Under the pieces are notes generated by a model. The model did not search any database. It saw only the letters and a list, made by a program, of their open reading frames with translations, and was not told the DNA's origin. From Lingula anatina (Eukaryota > Brachiopoda > Lingulata > Lingulida > Lingulidae): a DNA stretch of 64,000 nt. Below are positions 50,763 to 63,091 of this stretch, in pieces. The stretch is taken from assembly GCF_001039355.2 (NCBI RefSeq), contig NW_019775785.1, forward strand, positions 49,018-113,017. The letters run 5' to 3'. Position 1 is the stretch's first letter. Every line of letters starts with the position of its first letter. A program made the translations under genes and the position numbers.

Positions 50763-51946
50763 TGAACGATCAACCGAAAGATCTGTAAATTCTAGCTCAA
50801 CGTTTTAGCTCAACAATACCAACTTGGTTGACTTCAAGATGGACTTTTTGGTCCTCACATAAAAGAGAGTCATGATTGATCACAGTTTGAATTACATTTC
50901 GTGTTTACTGGCAATTATGAATATTTTAAACACAACATAATGCAGCACAACAAGACAGCATAAGCAGAGTTTTCCATATTTTCTGGACTATTATATCATG
51001 GATATGGTCAAGGTTCTGTCTCTTCTTTTAGAGCAGAAAATGTTCATACATTTTGTTTGAAAAAATATCAGAGTGAATTTTACAGGTAATGGGAGCGGTG
51101 ACATCTAGGTTGGGAGAGAATCAAATGCTTTTATATCATTGATAGATAGCAATTTTAATTAGATTAGATTAGATTAATTTGCTTGCCATGCAACGAAGTA
51201 GACGAAACCAAATAAAAATGTGCCCCATAAAAATTACAATGTTGATTGAATATGAGTCTACAAATTTGATTTAGTTTGACTACATGCAGGATGCAGGACA
51301 TCAGAAAAGGTGGATTTATCATCTTTGAAAAATAAAGTGTAATTTTTGACATAAACTTTGGAGGGTCTCTGTAAAACACTTTTTTCTTTTTTTCCATGAA
51401 ACCCTCCCAAACTTGTCTCTGTCCTCATAATTAGGCACAGCATCAATTTATTTTTCACGAATGAATTATTATAATGATTACTATAATGTATAAAGCAAAG
51501 GCCACTTCATTTATACGGATATCTTACACATAATTTGCATTTTGTGGGCAAATCATTTGGGCAAATAATGATAAATAAAAATTTTTGTCCATTAAGGTCT
51601 GATATAAAGATATATGAAATAGATAATAAAGACAGAGACGTTTTTTTTAGATTTCCTGTTTACATTTCCCCTCTCTCTCTTTCTATTAGTTGCTTTTGGT
51701 AAAAAAATCTATAGAGTTTGGCCTTGTGCTGGCATAGTTATAGTGAGGTGTTCATACTGTATGGTTAGCCTATTTCTGATTGCAAATGTTATCGATACAA
51801 GATTTTACAAAATCATTGATAAGTGACTGATACGTTAAGTTTGCATAGCTTCATTATCAGCGGGTCATATACATACACAAACTGGGTGGTGAGATTGAAT
51901 TAAATCATTGTCCAGGAAACTCTGTGAACGCCACTAAAGTACAGAA
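50763..51946. other. Intergenic region before HPGD
   Basis: 3' flank of the small gene, still matching copy 2 up to about 51320 (for example ATGCAGGACATCAGAA near 51289 and GATGCAGGACATCAGAA near 63916), then unique AT-rich sequence. No exon seen. The HPGD promoter must lie in its last part; no TATA box stands out. Confidence 0.5.
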
Positions 51947-52270
51947 ATGCAGATAAAAGACAAAGTTGCGTTCATCACCGGTGCGGCCCAGGGTATCGGG
52001 AAAGCTGTCACTGATGCTCTCCTGCAGAAAGGGGCAAATGTAAGTAGGTCCCAAAATGTAGATTCTCTCCCATCTGACCTTACCAAGTTGTATAAGAATC
52101 AACTGGGGGTGTTACGGCCAATTTGGATGTTTTAATATAGAATTTCAGTTGGTTTTAGAAATCAGCAGCTCACGCATCGGCTGGTAGTTCACGAATTGAT
52201 CTATTGACCATAATCAAGGGGCAAAATGCTTCCATTTACCCTCCCCCGTATACCAAGTGGGTGCACCCTC

Positions 52271-52329
<59 letters not shown>

Positions 52330-54603
52330 GTGTTTCTGTTCAGTCTGTGAGGTCAGTGCATTCTTCGGACTATTCAACATGAAGACACGGAGGAAGTTCC
52401 TGTCTTTGACTTTATTAATCTCTTTTCATCCATCAGGTTGCTGTGTGTGATGTTGACAGTGATACTGGAGAGAAAACAGTCACAGAGTTCGCGAAGCAAT
52501 ATGGTGACGACCGTGTAATATTCCTCCACTGTGATGTCACCAAAAAAGACAGCATTAAATGTAAGAATCTATACAATCCAGCCTGAGTTTAAGGCTGCGT
52601 TCACAACCAGTTAATCTGCGGACGAACTAGTCCGCAGATCATATATGACTCGCACTTGACAATGGATCCACGCCTTACACGAACGCCATCCCAGCAATTA
52701 AATCTCGACATGCTTTCAAGTGGGTCGCGCCATATTTGATCCGCGCACTAGTTAGCCTGCGTACAACTGGTTCTGAATGCACCTTCAGGGGTCACTGGGA
52801 ACTCACTGTCATATAATCAGTATGCCTCAGCAGTTTCCAGACAGAGATCTTATTTTTCATATCCACTCAGAACAAGGTACTTTGTTGGCAAATTTTGATA
52901 AATATTAAGAAGGAACAATTCATAATTTGTTTTTTTTTTTAGTTTAGGAAAGAAGGTTATGATTTTAATGCCTACATCTTCATTTTCTAAACTATAAAAT
53001 TCTTTTTAGCTGCCATGCAAAGAACAACAGACAAGTTTGGGCGTCTAGACATAATTGGGAACAATGCTGGTATAACGAATGAAAAACAGTATGATCTACT
53101 CGTTGACATCAACCTGGTAAGTGACACATGAGTCAGCATATTTTTAAATTAGAAAAATATGCTTTTTTACACAATTTGTCTATGTGACAATAATATCGGT
53201 GGGTGACAGTTGTTCTAAATGCCATTAGCCATTTCAACAGACAAATTATACCCTGTATATAATAGAATAATAGATAATATCCCAACTTTTGGTTAAGGTA
53301 AAATTTTGATTAGGAAGCTTGGAATGTTATTACATAAAAATGGATTTTATACCGAATTTGAAGCAATATCGCGGAATCGAAAGGCCTTTATTTTCGAGAT
53401 AATATGGCGGCGAAGAAAAAAAGAAGCATGACACAGCTGATTCTGATTTTAGGGGGGCGTGGTCCGTGGCACGTGGCTGGGTTTGGATTTCCTTAGAAAA
53501 GACAAAGGAGGGAATGGTGGTGTAATAATCAATATGGCCTCAATGGCAGGTGAGCATGGTTCCTTAATCTTTGTGTGTGTGAAGTTGCAGTTGTGGTGTG
53601 TGTGTGTGTGCATAAGTGTTAGGGCGCTTAACTTATTCTGTCACAACCTATTGCTTCAGGTTTAATGGCTGTCCCAATGGTGCCTACCTACGCAGCCACC
53701 AAGGCGGGGGTAATTGGATTCACACGGAGTTGGGGAGTGAGTTCTATGTCTTTGATTTTGTTTTAATGTTTTAATGAATGTAAATAAGTGTAAAAGCTGT
53801 AATTTTTTATCTTTTATCGGCAATTTGACACAAACAGATCAACATCAATTCATTGATTTAACCTGAACCTAGGATCACTCGAACGGATTGATTCATAAAC
53901 CCTCACACCACTAGCTAATGTCTAGGGATTTATCAGCATTTTTTCTTTAAATTTCACATATTTTCTTCAATACTCCACCTTCTTTGACACTTACAGGCGA
54001 GCATGGACTACGACCAGCACCAGGTTCGCGTGAACTGTATATGCCCAGGTTTCACTGATACTCAAATGACAAAAGAAGAAACCGTAGAGGAGAAAAGAGC
54101 CAAGGGCCTATTGCATCCAGAAGCTCTGGTTGCCATTATGTCAGAAAGACCTAAACTAAGGTAGGGTGCATACTTGTCTTATGTTGCTTTAGTATATCAG
54201 ATTTACTTTTTTTTCAAAATTGGTTTTCCTAAATACTCAAGGGTGGTTTATGTTTTCGATTTTTTTATGTTTTAAAAAATTCAAGAAATGGCAAAAATGA
54301 AGAAGTTATCTCAACTGTTTAATGGTGTACATGTTGTATAAAAAAGCATATTGACCCACGACGACGTAATAAGAGAAAGTTTGGGTGTATTGCATGGCAT
54401 TTGTGAAAGTAATTTTAATCAACTTGAGAGATTATCAATCATCAAAATAATTATCCTTTCTTTTCAGTACAAAGGCCGTAGCGGACGTTTTCATTCAGCT
54501 GGTGGAAGACGACACAAAAAATGGCGCCGTTATGGCCTTAGTTTCAGAACAGCCAGTGCAAGAAGTTAAATTTCCAGAAATTTTTACAAATGTAGAAAAG
54601 TAA
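51947..54603 (+). CDS. HPGD: 15-hydroxyprostaglandin dehydrogenase-like short-chain dehydrogenase
   Basis: Short-chain dehydrogenase/reductase closest to 15-PGDH, which oxidises the 15-hydroxyl of prostaglandins and related hydroxy fatty acids with NAD+, inactivating them in the cytosol. Exons: 51947-52039, 52437-52560, 53010-53116, 53453-53549, 53660-53736, 53997-54160, 54468-54603. They sum to 798 bases, 265 residues plus TAA, almost the length of human HPGD (266). Visible: cofactor loop TGAAQGIG, Asp in CDVD after beta-2 (favours NAD over NADP), NNAG, catalytic Ser in [13 protein letters not shown] (Tyr-x-x-x-Lys), and [22 protein letters not shown] and the [14 protein letters not shown] stretch closely follow the vertebrate enzyme. 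Exact substrate in this animal is inference. It lies between the two copies of the segmental duplication but is itself single. Confidence 0.92.
52270..52327. repeat. (CA)n(GA)n compound microsatellite
   Basis: Short CA run followed by about 21 GA units in intron 1 of the HPGD gene. Confidence 0.9.
52591..52786. mobile_element. Short terminal-inverted-repeat element (MITE-like)
   Basis: About 196 bases in intron 2 of HPGD. The left end AAGGCTGCGTTCACAACCAG and the right end CTGGTTCTGAATGCACCTTC are imperfect reverse complements. Just inside the left end, ATCTGCGGAC...GTCCGCAGAT forms a 10-bp hairpin. No clear target duplication and no ORF. GGCTGCGTTCAC-type ends are typical of non-autonomous DNA transposons. 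Confidence 0.6.
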
Positions 54604-54882
54604 TCCACTGACGAAGATAATTTTTCCAGATTATGAAAAATGCACACACTTGTTTTTTCTGACTCTACCAGTTTATATGCTCCAAGACCTATATAAAAGG
54701 GCCACAGGCCTATTATGCATAACTATAAAATATTCTTCAAAATAATAATAATAATAATTATAATAATAATAATCAAATAAATAGGTAAATAAATGAAAAT
54801 GAAAAAACAATAGGGGAACAGTGTTATTAATGAGTAGTTCTCTAGTTGTATGGAATGCTGTTTTATATTTAAACAATCACTG

Positions 54883-54888
54883 AATAAA
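54883..54888 (+). terminator. Polyadenylation signal of HPGD
   Basis: AATAAA about 280 bases after the stop codon and 31 bases before a long T tract. Confidence 0.5.
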
Positions 54889-54919
54889 AATTTATAAGTA
54901 TTTCAAGACTTTGTGTTAG

Positions 54920-54945
54920 TTTTTTTTTTTTTTTTTTTTTTTTTT
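54920..54945. repeat. Poly-T tract
   Basis: Run of about 26 T downstream of HPGD. Confidence 0.9.
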
Positions 54946-55510
54946 GAAAAAAGATTTATAAAATCACTTTTTTCTCAGAAGAAATTGGCAAGTGATTAAA
55001 AAATTTAGACTTTTTGTAACAAATGAGATATATTTTTCATAATTGAAAAATTAAGTAATTATAATGGTACAATAACTTGCATATCATTTGGTAACACACA
55101 TACATTATGTATGTCCCGACTCTGTAGAATTTAATGGTTGTCTGATCCGCACGGTGGCAGCATCATTTCTCGCTAAATTTGGAGGTCGAGGTCAGTATAA
55201 TACAGTTAGTTCAACTGATTACATGTACAAACAATATACGATAAAGTTTATTTCGTGTAGGTAAGAATGAAAGTACAAACATACATAGCTATTCACCGAC
55301 AGAATAAATAAAATAATGATACAATGTTTACTACTACTATTTCTAATTACTTCTTGTGATTGAAACTACAACAGGACTACATGTAGCTGATACCCGTAAA
55401 ATCAATCATTAACCCAAGATAAGAGAATTGTATACAAGATTTATAGAATCTCTTTATATTCTTTATTCTGTAATAACATAAATAATTGAAAAAAAATAAA
55501 GAAAAGAAAA

Positions 55511-55587
55511 CGGGACTGAATGGGATTCAAACCCAATCCACCGAGTTTGGCAGCCAAAGATGTTATCCAAATCCTGCTATCCGTCCG
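55511..55587 (-). tRNA. tRNA-like sequence (pseudogene or SINE head)
   Basis: Read on the minus strand it is 77 bases with a good internal B box (GGTTTGAATCC within a GGG/CCC stem), an A-box-like TAGCAGGATTTGG near its start, and TTGGCTGCCAA where an anticodon arm would be. A T-run follows. The acceptor ends pair poorly (CGGACGG against AGTCCCG) and the anticodon stem is irregular, so it is unlikely to be a functional tRNA. Confidence 0.3.
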
Positions 55588-56028
55588 ATTGTTATTGACA
55601 GTATATGATACCCGTTACACAGACCTAAGCTTTACGGAAATTGCCGAAGACTAGAAAATGCCTTCAAAATATGCTTTTAACAGTTATAATAAAATTCAAA
55701 TTAGGGCCACTAACTTTCCACTGCCCTAGAGTATTGCTAACACCACCTGTCAGTTTATCTTTTTTTTTTAGAAAAACCAATGGAAAAGTATGAAAAAGTG
55801 AGGAAACTTTTTATTTCAGCTACCTGACAGATAGCGTTTAGAAAAGGGTGAGTCAGACGGGACATTAAGTATCCAAATTAATGTAATTATAAAAATAAAG
55901 ACTACTTATCATATGTTATGGAAATAATATTAATAGAATACAAGTGGAAATGGTGGTTTACATGCTTCAGTCTGTAAAATGCCCTCCTTATTAAAATAGC
56001 GTAAATTTTTTTCATCAGATAATTAGAC

Positions 56029-59000
56029 TTATTGCTGTTGTAAACATCGGTCACGGCTGATCTTGACGTTGTCGATGGCTATGTCACTCCTGTAATCATA
56101 ACCTCTTTGTCCTGCCAGGAAGAACTGAAAAAGAAAGATTTAATTTCAAATCTATATACTGTTATTACGTCCCCAAACCATTCTTAATATATTTAACGCT
56201 TAGTCTTACAAGAGTAATTTTGTCTGAAAATAGACAAGGGCAGTTTTACATAACCATAGTGATAAGGATCTGATATGACCTAAGGACAACTTGTGTAAAT
56301 GGGACGGCCTGAAGAATCCGGTGCTATGCTTCGTAAGAAACGCTGTCACTGCCTTAAATTGCATTCTCCCATCCTTGCATCTTTCTGGATCTTTTTCAAC
56401 TATTTTTAAAATCTATACACCCCGACCTGAAAAAAAAAACCCTACCTGAAGGGACGATCCTGAATAAGAAATAGTGACAGTAAGGCACATATCTATCCAG
56501 GAGTTGCCTTTTTCTCCTTTCAGTGTGTACATGGTCTTCAAAGAGGAGCCGAGCTTGGTACCTATCATCAAGTTCCCCATGGTGTTCCCGTACATGTGGT
56601 AGGACACGGTCACACAGTATTGCTGGGAACCGCCGGGGTGAGATATACGTGGAGAGAGAAGCCTGGCCACAGCACCCGCCCATTTCCCACTCGCTTCTAC
56701 GTACATGTATTTACCTAGAGGTATAGTAGATGATTTAAAGAAAAGATGATTTTTTAAATTTATTAAAAGGTTACTGAATTATGTGGACAATAGGAATCTT
56801 GAAGTCATTTTCACCTAGTTTTCTACAAGGAGGGTAAGTTTAAGCCAGTGTGCTACGATCATGATCTATTAATACAAGAGAAGATATTTCTCTCCCCAAC
56901 AACATTGCATGAGTTTATGCAATAAAATCTGCATGGCAAAGAAAGTAGGTTCCTTTCAAAATTTATACAAGAAGTATATTAAAACTACACATTTTTTAGT
57001 GTAGCTAAGACAAAAAGACTCACGTATCCAATAATTATCAGGACAAACAGAATTTATGACAAAACCATTACTCAAAGACCATACCACTGCCGCCATATCC
57101 AGAACTGGGTCCGGTATTTGCTGAGCTCGTGGCCCCGGATTTCAGAGTCCAGTCCATATCGTCCGAGCTGTCTTGGGTCCAGCCGCAGAGGCTGCCGCTA
57201 TCGAAGTTACAGAAAGACAGGTAGGTTCCTACTGGGAGAATATGAAATTATGAATGTGATAGTGGCAAACATCTAGAAAAATATTTGCGTCTTGCTTACA
57301 TGGGCATTGGGCATACGATTTACTTTTTCGCTGGCTTATCAAAAGAGTATCAAAAAATCATTAATAAAAAAATCAAATTGCACGTTTACCAGGTTGTTGG
57401 GTCACAGGTTTTTGGGTCACTGGCTTGCTGGTGGCCGCTGTGTTGGTGCTATCTTAATAAAAGCACACTTGATTTTAAAAAAAATTAATTTGGTTGCAAA
57501 GCATTGTTTTCTTTTCCATTGCCATATGATAACATGGTTAATCTGAATCATCTTCAGTCGAAATTAATTGATTTTTGACTGTTAAATTTGCACATGAAAA
57601 GTTTTTGAAAAGGGTGAAGCTATTGAGAAAAACATTACTGAGATACTGCCTATCGTCCTGTTCTTCTGCGGATTTTCAAAAATAATATTTATGAAATATA
57701 CCAATAAATCGGAGTGCAATTCTCACCGCTTTCGCCGCAATTATACAATTGCCTTATCTCACTAATATCAGATGTGCTGAGAGCGACGCGTTGCCCAATG
57801 GTCGCACCGTCACGTTTAGGGGTGATGGTGGGCTTGGTCCTGTCTGCAGCAAAGCCATACCTCCCGTAGTGCATTATAGAACCGTAGTCGTAGTTGGTAA
57901 GGTGTTGAATATAGCCGAGTTCGTACTTGTCGAAGTTAGAGCTTTTCCCTGTGAAAATGTAGGTAAAAGGGACATTTAGAATGGTAGCTCAACAGTGCGT
58001 CATCAGAAGAAAAAACATGCATAAACACAACCCCACACAAGCACACGCTTGTTAGCGCACAACCAAATGGCATACATTCTGAATATTGAAACAAGAGCGA
58101 AAAAAACTCTTCGGCCTTTATTCTATTTAAAAAATCATAAAATATAAGAAAGTGCTGTCTGTTGTTCTAACAGTACTTGGTTTTTAACAACCGTTCACAA
58201 TATGCCGTATCTGAATTGCTACCGCTATGGACCACCTACCAAACCTAATGTTATCCCAATGAATGGTGACGTAGTCGTCTCTGTCAGCGCGGCTCTGCTC
58301 GTGGTAGAAGCCAAGTGCGTGTAGCAGCTCGTGCATGATGATACCCTTGTCCATACATCCACTATGCAGGGACAGAGCCTGAGAACCACCTCTGCTATTT
58401 CTTCCAACTCCAGAGTAGCAGCTATAATGTTATCAGTAATGTTGTAAACACTGTCCAGTTGTATACTGGGCATAAATACGTTGCAAATTAAGCGTGACTC
58501 TGAACATGAATGAGACCAGCATCTTTCAAAAATCATTATTTACGGAACAAATACAACACTTCGCGCTCGATGATGTGAACTCAGTTAACAGAAAAATGTT
58601 GATTTGCTACTTTACTAGAAAGGGAAAAGGAGAGTCAACAAGAGGTGGTGATAGCGTTATCAGCTCCCTACTCAATCCAAGAATTTCAGCATTTTTTTAA
58701 GTTTGAAAAAAGTATCCCTTCATTGCTGTTCAAGTATAGAAATGACCCAACCTACCCACTGTCAGGTATTATTGAAATATATTCTAACTCTGAAGATCGG
58801 CTGACAAAACGAATGCAATTGATCGAATCAACTTGTGTCTTCTCTTCTATTTCTCTCATAGCACTGGTGATGAGGGACTTTTCCGAGGAGGCTGGAAGGC
58901 AACGAATAAAAAGGAAACCTGTCAAAGTGGATTGATTGACGTCTACTTTTAGTGCAAGCGCTGAATTTTTTTTGCTTAAAGTAAAAAATGTATTCATTGC

Positions 59001-61620
59001 AATTGTGGAAACTTTACGGGTCAAGATCTTGTAAAAGCGGGCTACCTAAAGCCTCGGTCACAACAGGCCGTACGGGCTCTTACGGGTTGTTTGCGTCCAA
59101 ATTTTGCACAAAATCTCACGTGCAACGCAAGTCCTAAGAAATTTCGAGTTCGCATACGGAGGATATTGGTCATGTCCAAAAGATTCTACGAATAATCTGC
59201 GAACAGCGAGGCGGCAAGCGTAAGTTGCTCCCCTCGACAGGAGTTAGGAAGTAAGACGTGGTTAGTCCAAGACGCACGTCGCAAACAATGAGGAGCACGT
59301 GCCCTTTGCGTGTTGAGTACGGCGCACGCCCTCACAACTAACGAACAAAGTCGAAAGCACACAGCTGGAAATACGTCGCACGTGCGCCATCCCTCAATTC
59401 GGCTTCTAATATGGCTCCAAAAAGCAAGAAAAAGGAGCTTAGAGAGCAGAAAAGAAGGGAGAAAGAAGATGAAAGAAGGGGAGAACAGGAGGCAAAACTG
59501 ACATTCGACGTCAGTACGTCATCACAAGTGTGGTGAATATTGAAACAAGAGCGAAAAAACAAGTGTGTGAGGCAAGTGTGAAGCAAAGGTGATGCAAAAC
59601 AGAGCTACTTTCTCTGTGGGTTGCTTTCTCTTCATAAGTGGTGAGTGCACGCTACGTGCGCAGGTAGCAAAACAAACTCATGAAATGAGTAGGCCTACAA
59701 TTTTCACGGCCATCGCACCTTGCAACTAGCGTCCAGGGCTGCTTGAAAGGACATCTCACGTGGCCCCTGCGAAAAGCAAGGCAGACTTGCACATTTCCAT
59801 TGAAACATTTCCTCTACCTCTACGAACTCCCCAGCCTCCACTGTATCCAAATTTCGTAGGTAAGGGGACGTACGGTCCTAAAATTCGTGCATCCAGTTGT
59901 GACAGAGGCTTAACTTTCTTATCGGTGTTGTAGTTTATGACATAAATAATTAAGTTTGTTTTAAAGACGGATTAGAACATAAGGGATATTATATTACATG
60001 TAAATTACATATAATAATGAGCCTTATGGTAAGAAAATTAAAATATACTAAAAATGCAACTTACTGTACCAGCTGCTGATGACGAAGGGCACTTGACCGT
60101 TGGGCCATCTCGTGCTGGTAGATGTAAGTGCATTACGATGTTGAATTTTGTAAATCGGATCCTAAAATAGAAATTAAAATGATATTCGATCAATTCCAAT
60201 TAGTCATGGCATATTTAGGACAATTGTGGTTTAACATTTTGTGTTAATCATATGAAACAGTAAAAGTCCAGATAGTATATGCTTAAAAGAAAAATCAGTT
60301 TGCTCGTGGCGATGTTTTTACCAAGACATTGTTACAATTGTGTTATTTGTTTGTTGTCTGACGGTTTGAAGAAACCAACATGACCTACCGTAAAAATGTC
60401 AGCTTCTATATCCATATCGCCCTCAAATTTCCCTTAAATAGTGCACGCATGTCATAATTTGAAAAAAAAAAATGTGAAAAGAAATAAAAACATAATAATG
60501 CAGGGAAATAGAACAGCATGTGGAGATTGACAAACATACAATTCTGGGTGTTAAGAAAATCGGCTGAAATTGATCTTCCCACAGAGCTCTGTAATGCCAG
60601 TGATATTTATCCTTTTTATTGTTAATGCTTCCATTTTCCAGCAGTGAAATCAGTGATCATCAGCTAAAAATGTATACGTCAACAAATATTGCTATTACAT
60701 GCTTGCAAAAATTAAGTCGAAATAATTGTGAAGGCGAAACTCCTATCTTTATGCCTTTAATATGCTAAAAACCTTTCGTTAGGACACTACTCACCACCAG
60801 CCTCCTCTGGGGAAATCTCATACTCAGGGCGGTCGTCTGCAAATGCTTCTGAAACAGAGAGCATCTTAAAGTTAAGGATGGAGTTATTCTTGTTTTTAAT
60901 CAAGTAAAATTACAACTTTGGATCTATCGAAAAAGTTTTTTTTCTAAATATTTAAAGTTGACAAAGCTCGATAATGTGAACTTATTGAACAGAAAAATGT
61001 TGATTTGCTACTTTACCAGAAAGGAAAAAGGAGATTCAACAAGAAGATAAAAAGGAAAAAGACAAAGCCAAGAATAAGGATGTGGGTTTTCACCTGCTAC
61101 CTGGAGAATGGGGACGGCCTGCAAGAAATAATTGAAAAGAGGTTATGTAATTGGCATAACGGCCTACTATTGGCACGTTATTTTGCGCCTTATGCATAAT
61201 GCAAAATGTCATCTTTGCCTAATGCTCTCATGCAAAATACTGAATCTTGACTCACCTTACAGATTCCTTTTCAATGCGGATCGATCCAATTAAAATCCAT
61301 CGCCACCTTAAACGATACTATTTGCCTATATCTGTATCTTAAAGTTCAGTGCTCATTTAGGAAATTATGGAGGTTTTGAACGCGTAATGATAAAACTGAA
61401 TTTCTCAATCCCAAAACTCTCTTTATTGTGAAAAAAAAAACGCTCTTTCATGTATGTTATAAAAATTGGACACAAATGTAGGCCAAAATCTATCTGTGAA
61501 TATAAATGTAGAAAGTGCACAAAAGAAAATACCTTACAGCGAAACTTTTCATTGAAAACATCAACTTACAACAGCATGCGACGCCATGCTAAACACCAGC
61601 ACCATTAAGAAAGCTTTCAT
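56029..61620 (-). CDS. Secreted astacin metalloprotease with MAM domain, gene 4
   Basis: Intact paralogue of gene 3. Exons on the minus strand: 61620-61570, 61118-61094, 60848-60795, 60432-60389, 60161-60065, 58891-58756, 58421-58240, 57948-57727, 57452-57390, 57228-57085, 56714-56446, 56124-56029. Total 1383 bases, 460 residues, all phases consistent. Order: signal peptide ([17 protein letters not shown]), acidic propeptide with FEGD switch, catalytic domain with zinc site [12 protein letters not shown], Met-turn SIMHY, repeated PVTQ linker, MAM ([12 protein letters not shown] to SDIAIDN). Compared with gene 3, exon 5 starts 20 coding bases earlier (DPIYKIQ before HRNAL), near the propeptide/mature border, and the end is extended by LQQQ because the stop codon of gene 3 reads TTA here. 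Probably secreted; substrate unknown. Confidence 0.9.
59051..59909. mobile_element. ~859-bp terminal-inverted-repeat DNA element
   Basis: Left end GCCTCGGTCACAACAGG and right end CCAGTTGTGACAGAGGC are reverse complements with two mismatches over 17 bases. It sits in the intron between exons 6 and 5 of astacin gene 4; the same intron of gene 3 (43739-44078) has no such sequence. It is GC-richer than its surroundings, with repeated CGTACGG/ACGTGC words. A 41-codon Lys/Arg/Glu-rich ORF (59411-59536, plus) is the only coding hint and no transposase is seen, so it is non-autonomous. Confidence 0.8.
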
Positions 61621-61732
61621 CTTGCTTGTCGCCTGAACTGACCACCAACTCCACATAATAAACGACTGGCTGAGAAGGTCCTGACAAATCAACATTATCT
61701 TAGTTATAGTTTGTTCAAATGGGTTATTGGGC

Positions 61733-61773
<41 letters not shown>

Positions 61774-63091
61774 AGAGAGATGAATAAATGAATAAATAAA
61801 TGAATGGAATAAAACGGTTCGAATGTTTTACGCCGTCAGTTGGTCACAACAGGACATTTTCATACATGCATGTAGCAACAAATTCATCCTAGATCAGGGT
61901 GAAGTGAGATTTTTGGTCCTATGTTAAATACGACCCTGGGACTTGTCCCGTTTGTAATAGTGATATAATGGCCCAGAGTTTCAGAAGTCCCTGGAAACTC
62001 GTCTCTCTGGAAATGGCACGGTGATAGAAGAGGAGTGAGTTTTAAAGGACCTCTGAAACTCAGGGTGATCAATAAAGGCACCTGCATTTATAAAGAAGGT
62101 AGGTTTTATATCTTTATTTGAAAAGAAGCTTTGTACATCATTGCGTCATTGAAGCTATTCAACAGGGTGATAGGATTGATCCATGGGGAATCATTTGACA
62201 TCCACATTTCCATTCCATCCAAGTCAACACATTTAAATTTCATGACCAGTATTAACCGTACACATGGAACAGTTTGTGACAAGAAAACTGGAGAATTTCG
62301 GCGAATAAAAGGTCACGTTTGGGGGGAAAAAAGAGAAAATGGAAGTGGGTTTTTTATATCATCTAAAGAGATGAGTCTGGTATCTACCTTTTCCAACAGC
62401 CTATTCTCAATGCGCATACATCTGAAAACTTGGGAATCAATGAGGCACGTTCATTCATGGTTCAATTAATTATTTAAGTATGATAAATATTTTAAATTAT
62501 TTCATATACAGTGTCTCTCAGAGATCTGCGGGTAACTGTGTCTCAAGGCATACTTGCAGATACTTCCGTCTGTATTGATAGGAAGGCAGCACACAGAAGG
62601 AAGAAAGGATATATTGCTTCAAGTTGTTTGCATACATTTACTGACCATTGATCAGGTAGACCAACCCAGCTAGTTGTGGTTCTGTTCGCAGTTAGCTAGT
62701 GTCATCCTGCGAAAGCATTTCCGTGTTAAGTATGAAGAATCTGATCAGCACGAGGACAGACGAAGATCTCTAAATCTGTTTCTCCTCGGACAACGCATTA
62801 AGTGCTTGGGAGAAAAAGAAACCAACCAAGAGCTTTTCGTCCAGATGAAAATAAACGAAACAGTCGCATCATCTACTGAAGCGGACAAGGGGTACGGGTA
62901 ACGGATGACATCAGCATAAACATAATTTTACAAGTGTGTATTGATACAAAAAGCAATTTTTCACTGGATAATCTCCGTTGCAGTCCATCTCAGTGAGTCA
63001 ACTTAAGCTTATTCATTTAATATCTGCTGTGCTTTTATTTGCCCAACATTTTAGTTCATTCATCCAAGAACTTTGGAATAAGCTAGAGAGA
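61621..63091. other. Divergent intergenic region between astacin gene 4 and the second small membrane-protein gene
   Basis: 1.5 kb shared 5' region. Contains the conserved AGCCAGTCGTTTATTA motif near the astacin start, a (CA)n(GA)n run, and stretches matching 46620-47455 and 49773-50459. A segment near 62674-62901, resembling 50040-50260, is more conserved than its surroundings and may be a 5' UTR exon of the small gene. No protein gene supported. Confidence 0.45.
61735..61780. repeat. (CA)n(GA)n microsatellite
   Basis: CA run followed by a short GA run; the matching site at 46619 has only a short interrupted CA stretch. Confidence 0.9.

Larger units (their letters stand above)
40895..51320 (+). 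repeat. Segmental duplication, copy 1 (astacin 3 plus small membrane protein)
   Basis: Aligns, with gaps, to 55995-63950. Shared: all astacin exons and introns, the upstream (CA)n and AAACGG...ATGTTTTACGCCGTC stretch (46660; 61825), the region before the small gene, the small gene itself and its 3' flank to about 51320. Copy 1 has an extra MITE (45092-45385) and an extra ~2.3 kb (about 47459-49772); copy 2 has an extra element at 59051-59909. Confidence 0.85.
54889..56028. other. Intergenic region between HPGD and astacin gene 4
   Basis: Convergent genes. AT-rich sequence with no supported exon. It holds the poly-T tract and a tRNA-like stretch; from about 55995 it aligns to the 3' flank of astacin gene 3. 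Confidence 0.5.

Noticed and set aside
59411-59536. 41-codon basic ORF as a real gene
   Set aside because: Lies inside a transposable element within an intron, is short, and has no recognised domain; kept only as part of the element.
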